This document shows positions 61,061-64,000 of a DNA stretch of 64,000 nucleotides, one piece after another; position 1 is the first letter of the stretch, and each line of letters begins with the position of its first letter. The DNA is from Desulfoluna sp942491485 (GTDB lineage Bacteria; Desulfobacterota; Desulfobacteria; Desulfobacterales; Desulfolunaceae). The position numbers were made by a program, and so were the translations under genes. Location: contig CALOAX010000002.1 in the NCBI GenBank assembly GCA_942491485.1, positions 900,310 to 964,309 on the forward strand, read 5' to 3'. The notes beneath the pieces were generated by a model that was not told the DNA's origin, did not search any database, and saw nothing but the letters and a program-made list of their open reading frames with translations.

Positions 61061-62347
61061 ATGGGGGCCACTATTATGGATACCATCGATTTAGAAAAAC
61101 TCCAGATCACAAGAGCGGGTCTACTTCCCATTGCCCGAGAATACACGAAGCGACTTATGATTCGTGAAACTGTCAACGAACTAGACGACAGCCAGATGAA
61201 CCTGGCCCCGGGTGATGCCATATGTGCCATGGTCATAGACGCATTCTCAGGCCGGACACCACTTTGCCGATTCACCGACGAAATCAATGAACAAGACAGC
61301 GAGATTCTTTTCGGCTTTCCTGTAAACCATAAAATGTTCAGTGAGACCAACCTCGGCCGGGCCATGGACAGGGTGTACGAGGCTGGCGCTCAGCGCCTGT
61401 TTACTGAAGTATCAATGAAAGCCTTGAGCACCTTTGATATTGACGCCAAGGCCTACCACTTCGACACAACGTCTGTATCGGTTTACGGAGACTATGAACT
61501 GCAGGATGAAGAACCCTCAAATGTTACGTATGGCCAGTGCTAGGCAAAGCGCCCGGATCTGAAACAGTTCATGGTTTCTATGTGTTGTGTCGAGAGAAAC
61601 ATCCCCATTATTGGTCAAGTTGAAAATGGTAATGCCTCGGATAAAACCCTCAATAACAAGCTTCTCTCCAGCGCATCAGCCTACATGGCACGTCATGGGC
61701 TTGAAACAGGAGCATCTCTTCATATTGCCGACTCCGCATTTGTAACCGCCTTAAATCTTGAAAAAGCAAGAGACCTCAAAATCGACTTTCTAAGTCGTAT
61801 GCCTGCCAACTTCAAGGAGTGCAAGCGCGTCATAGACGAAGCCGTTAAAAAAGAACTCTGGCAGGAGGTCGGCATCCTTGCAAACGATGAAGGAACCATC
61901 AAAAAGCCATCCGCCTATTACCGGGCTCAGGAGGGAATTGTTGATGTCGAAGGTCATTCGTATCGCGCCATAACCTACCACTCAAGTGCCTACGACAAGC
62001 GCAGGCAAAAAACCATCGAGAACCAGCTAAAAAAAGACCGAACAGCCCTTGAAAAAACAATCCATGACAGCTTGCTCCCAGCTTATAAATGCCGCGATGA
62101 TGCAGAATCTGCACGTAAGCAAATGATAAAACTGGCATCAAAGAGCATGCACACCATAGAAACGGAGATCACCGAGACCCCTGTCTTTGAAAGAGGACGC
62201 CCAAAAAAGGGAGAGACCAGAGTCGCGAGGGCGTTCCGGTACGAGCTCAGCACAACGCTCCATGAAAACCCCGAAAAAACAAAGGATCTCCGGACACGTG
62301 CAGGGTGTTTTGTTCTCCTCACGAGCCTTAATGACAAAGGCCGATGA
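61061..62347 (+). pseudogene. Broken IS1634-type transposase
   Basis: The frame MDTIDLEKLQITRAGLLPI continues through FHFDTTSVSVYGDY-like AYHFDTTSVSVYGDYELQDE, is interrupted by one in-frame TAG at about 61541 (YGQC-stop-AKRPDLKQF, where the family has an intact stretch), and resumes with HIADSAFVTALNLEKARDLK, TIETEITETPVF and GCFVLLTSLNDKGR. The last third of the protein is missing because the sequence passes straight into rRNA. Two fragments elsewhere (12.5 and possibly 20.5 kb) belong to the same group. Confidence 0.88.
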
Positions 62348-63285
<938 letters not shown>

Positions 63286-63309
63286 ATTTGTACATACCAT
63301 TTTAGAAAA

Positions 63310-64000
<691 letters not shown>

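Overview
The window looks like chromosomal DNA of a Gram-negative anaerobe, most likely a Desulfobacterota (sulfate-reducer-like) bacterium. Pointers are an HdrD/GlpC-type iron-sulfur oxidoreductase read through an in-frame TGA (selenocysteine), many lipoproteins and outer-membrane proteins, a PpiD foldase, hybrid histidine kinases and a RAYT (REP-associated tyrosine transposase). The genus assignment is inference; no taxon was confirmed by a search.

Layout. 1-8.3 kb: the 3' part of an M16 peptidase lipoprotein, a zinc-ribbon membrane protein, the foldase PpiD, tRNA-Ala(GGC), a REC-PAS-PAS-kinase-REC hybrid and a HisKA_2-type sensor kinase. 8.8-12.3 kb: a glyoxalase-fold protein, two membrane-anchored unknowns and a beta-hydroxyacid dehydrogenase. 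12.3-18.2 kb: transposase debris, an outer-membrane protein, an N-acyl-D-amino-acid deacylase-like amidohydrolase, and a K+ channel translationally coupled to a phospholipase-D-like lipoprotein. 18.7-20.1 kb: a RAYT remnant, a FixJ/NarL response regulator and the wreck of its kinase. 20.9-30.1 kb: glycerate 2-kinase, a periplasmic binding protein, two acyltransferase-fold proteins, a D-2-hydroxyacid dehydrogenase, a 41-residue Lys-rich protein, and a secreted PI-PLC/lectin/discoidin protein. 30.8-31.1 kb: tRNA-Phe, -Asp and -Glu. 31.3-38.5 kb: an AsmA/TamB-like protein, a voltage-gated-type channel, the selenoprotein, a cyclic-nucleotide-binding protein and an Ntn-hydrolase. 38.5-42.1 kb: small co-oriented genes separated by structured repeats. 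42.4-44.5 kb: RAYT element with duplicated flanks. 44.5-55.9 kb: a CadC/TolB-TPR regulator, then a run of exported proteins, the first split by an intact IS256 element. 56-57 kb: IS66 fragment. 57.4-60.6 kb: an ATP-grasp / 7TM / retropepsin-like operon. 61-64 kb: a broken IS1634-type transposase fused to a condensed, chimeric 23S/16S rRNA sequence.

The most striking non-coding feature is a family of modular intergenic repeats (at least 25 copies or fragments) ending in GCCTCCGGCGG or its complement. They are built from interchangeable hairpins whose stems change in compensating pairs and, in some copies, are swapped for unrelated hairpins at the same place. One copy is bounded by perfect 13-bp inverted repeats. 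Several copies abut or supply the 3' ends of genes. With the RAYT and its internally deleted derivative, this is the best candidate for an undescribed system here. The best-supported single gene discovery is the selenoprotein, with a bacterial-type SECIS hairpin directly after its TGA.

The coding genes form few operons. Clear units are the channel/phospholipase pair, the ATP-grasp/7TM/protease trio and the tRNA cluster. Most other genes stand alone between repeats.
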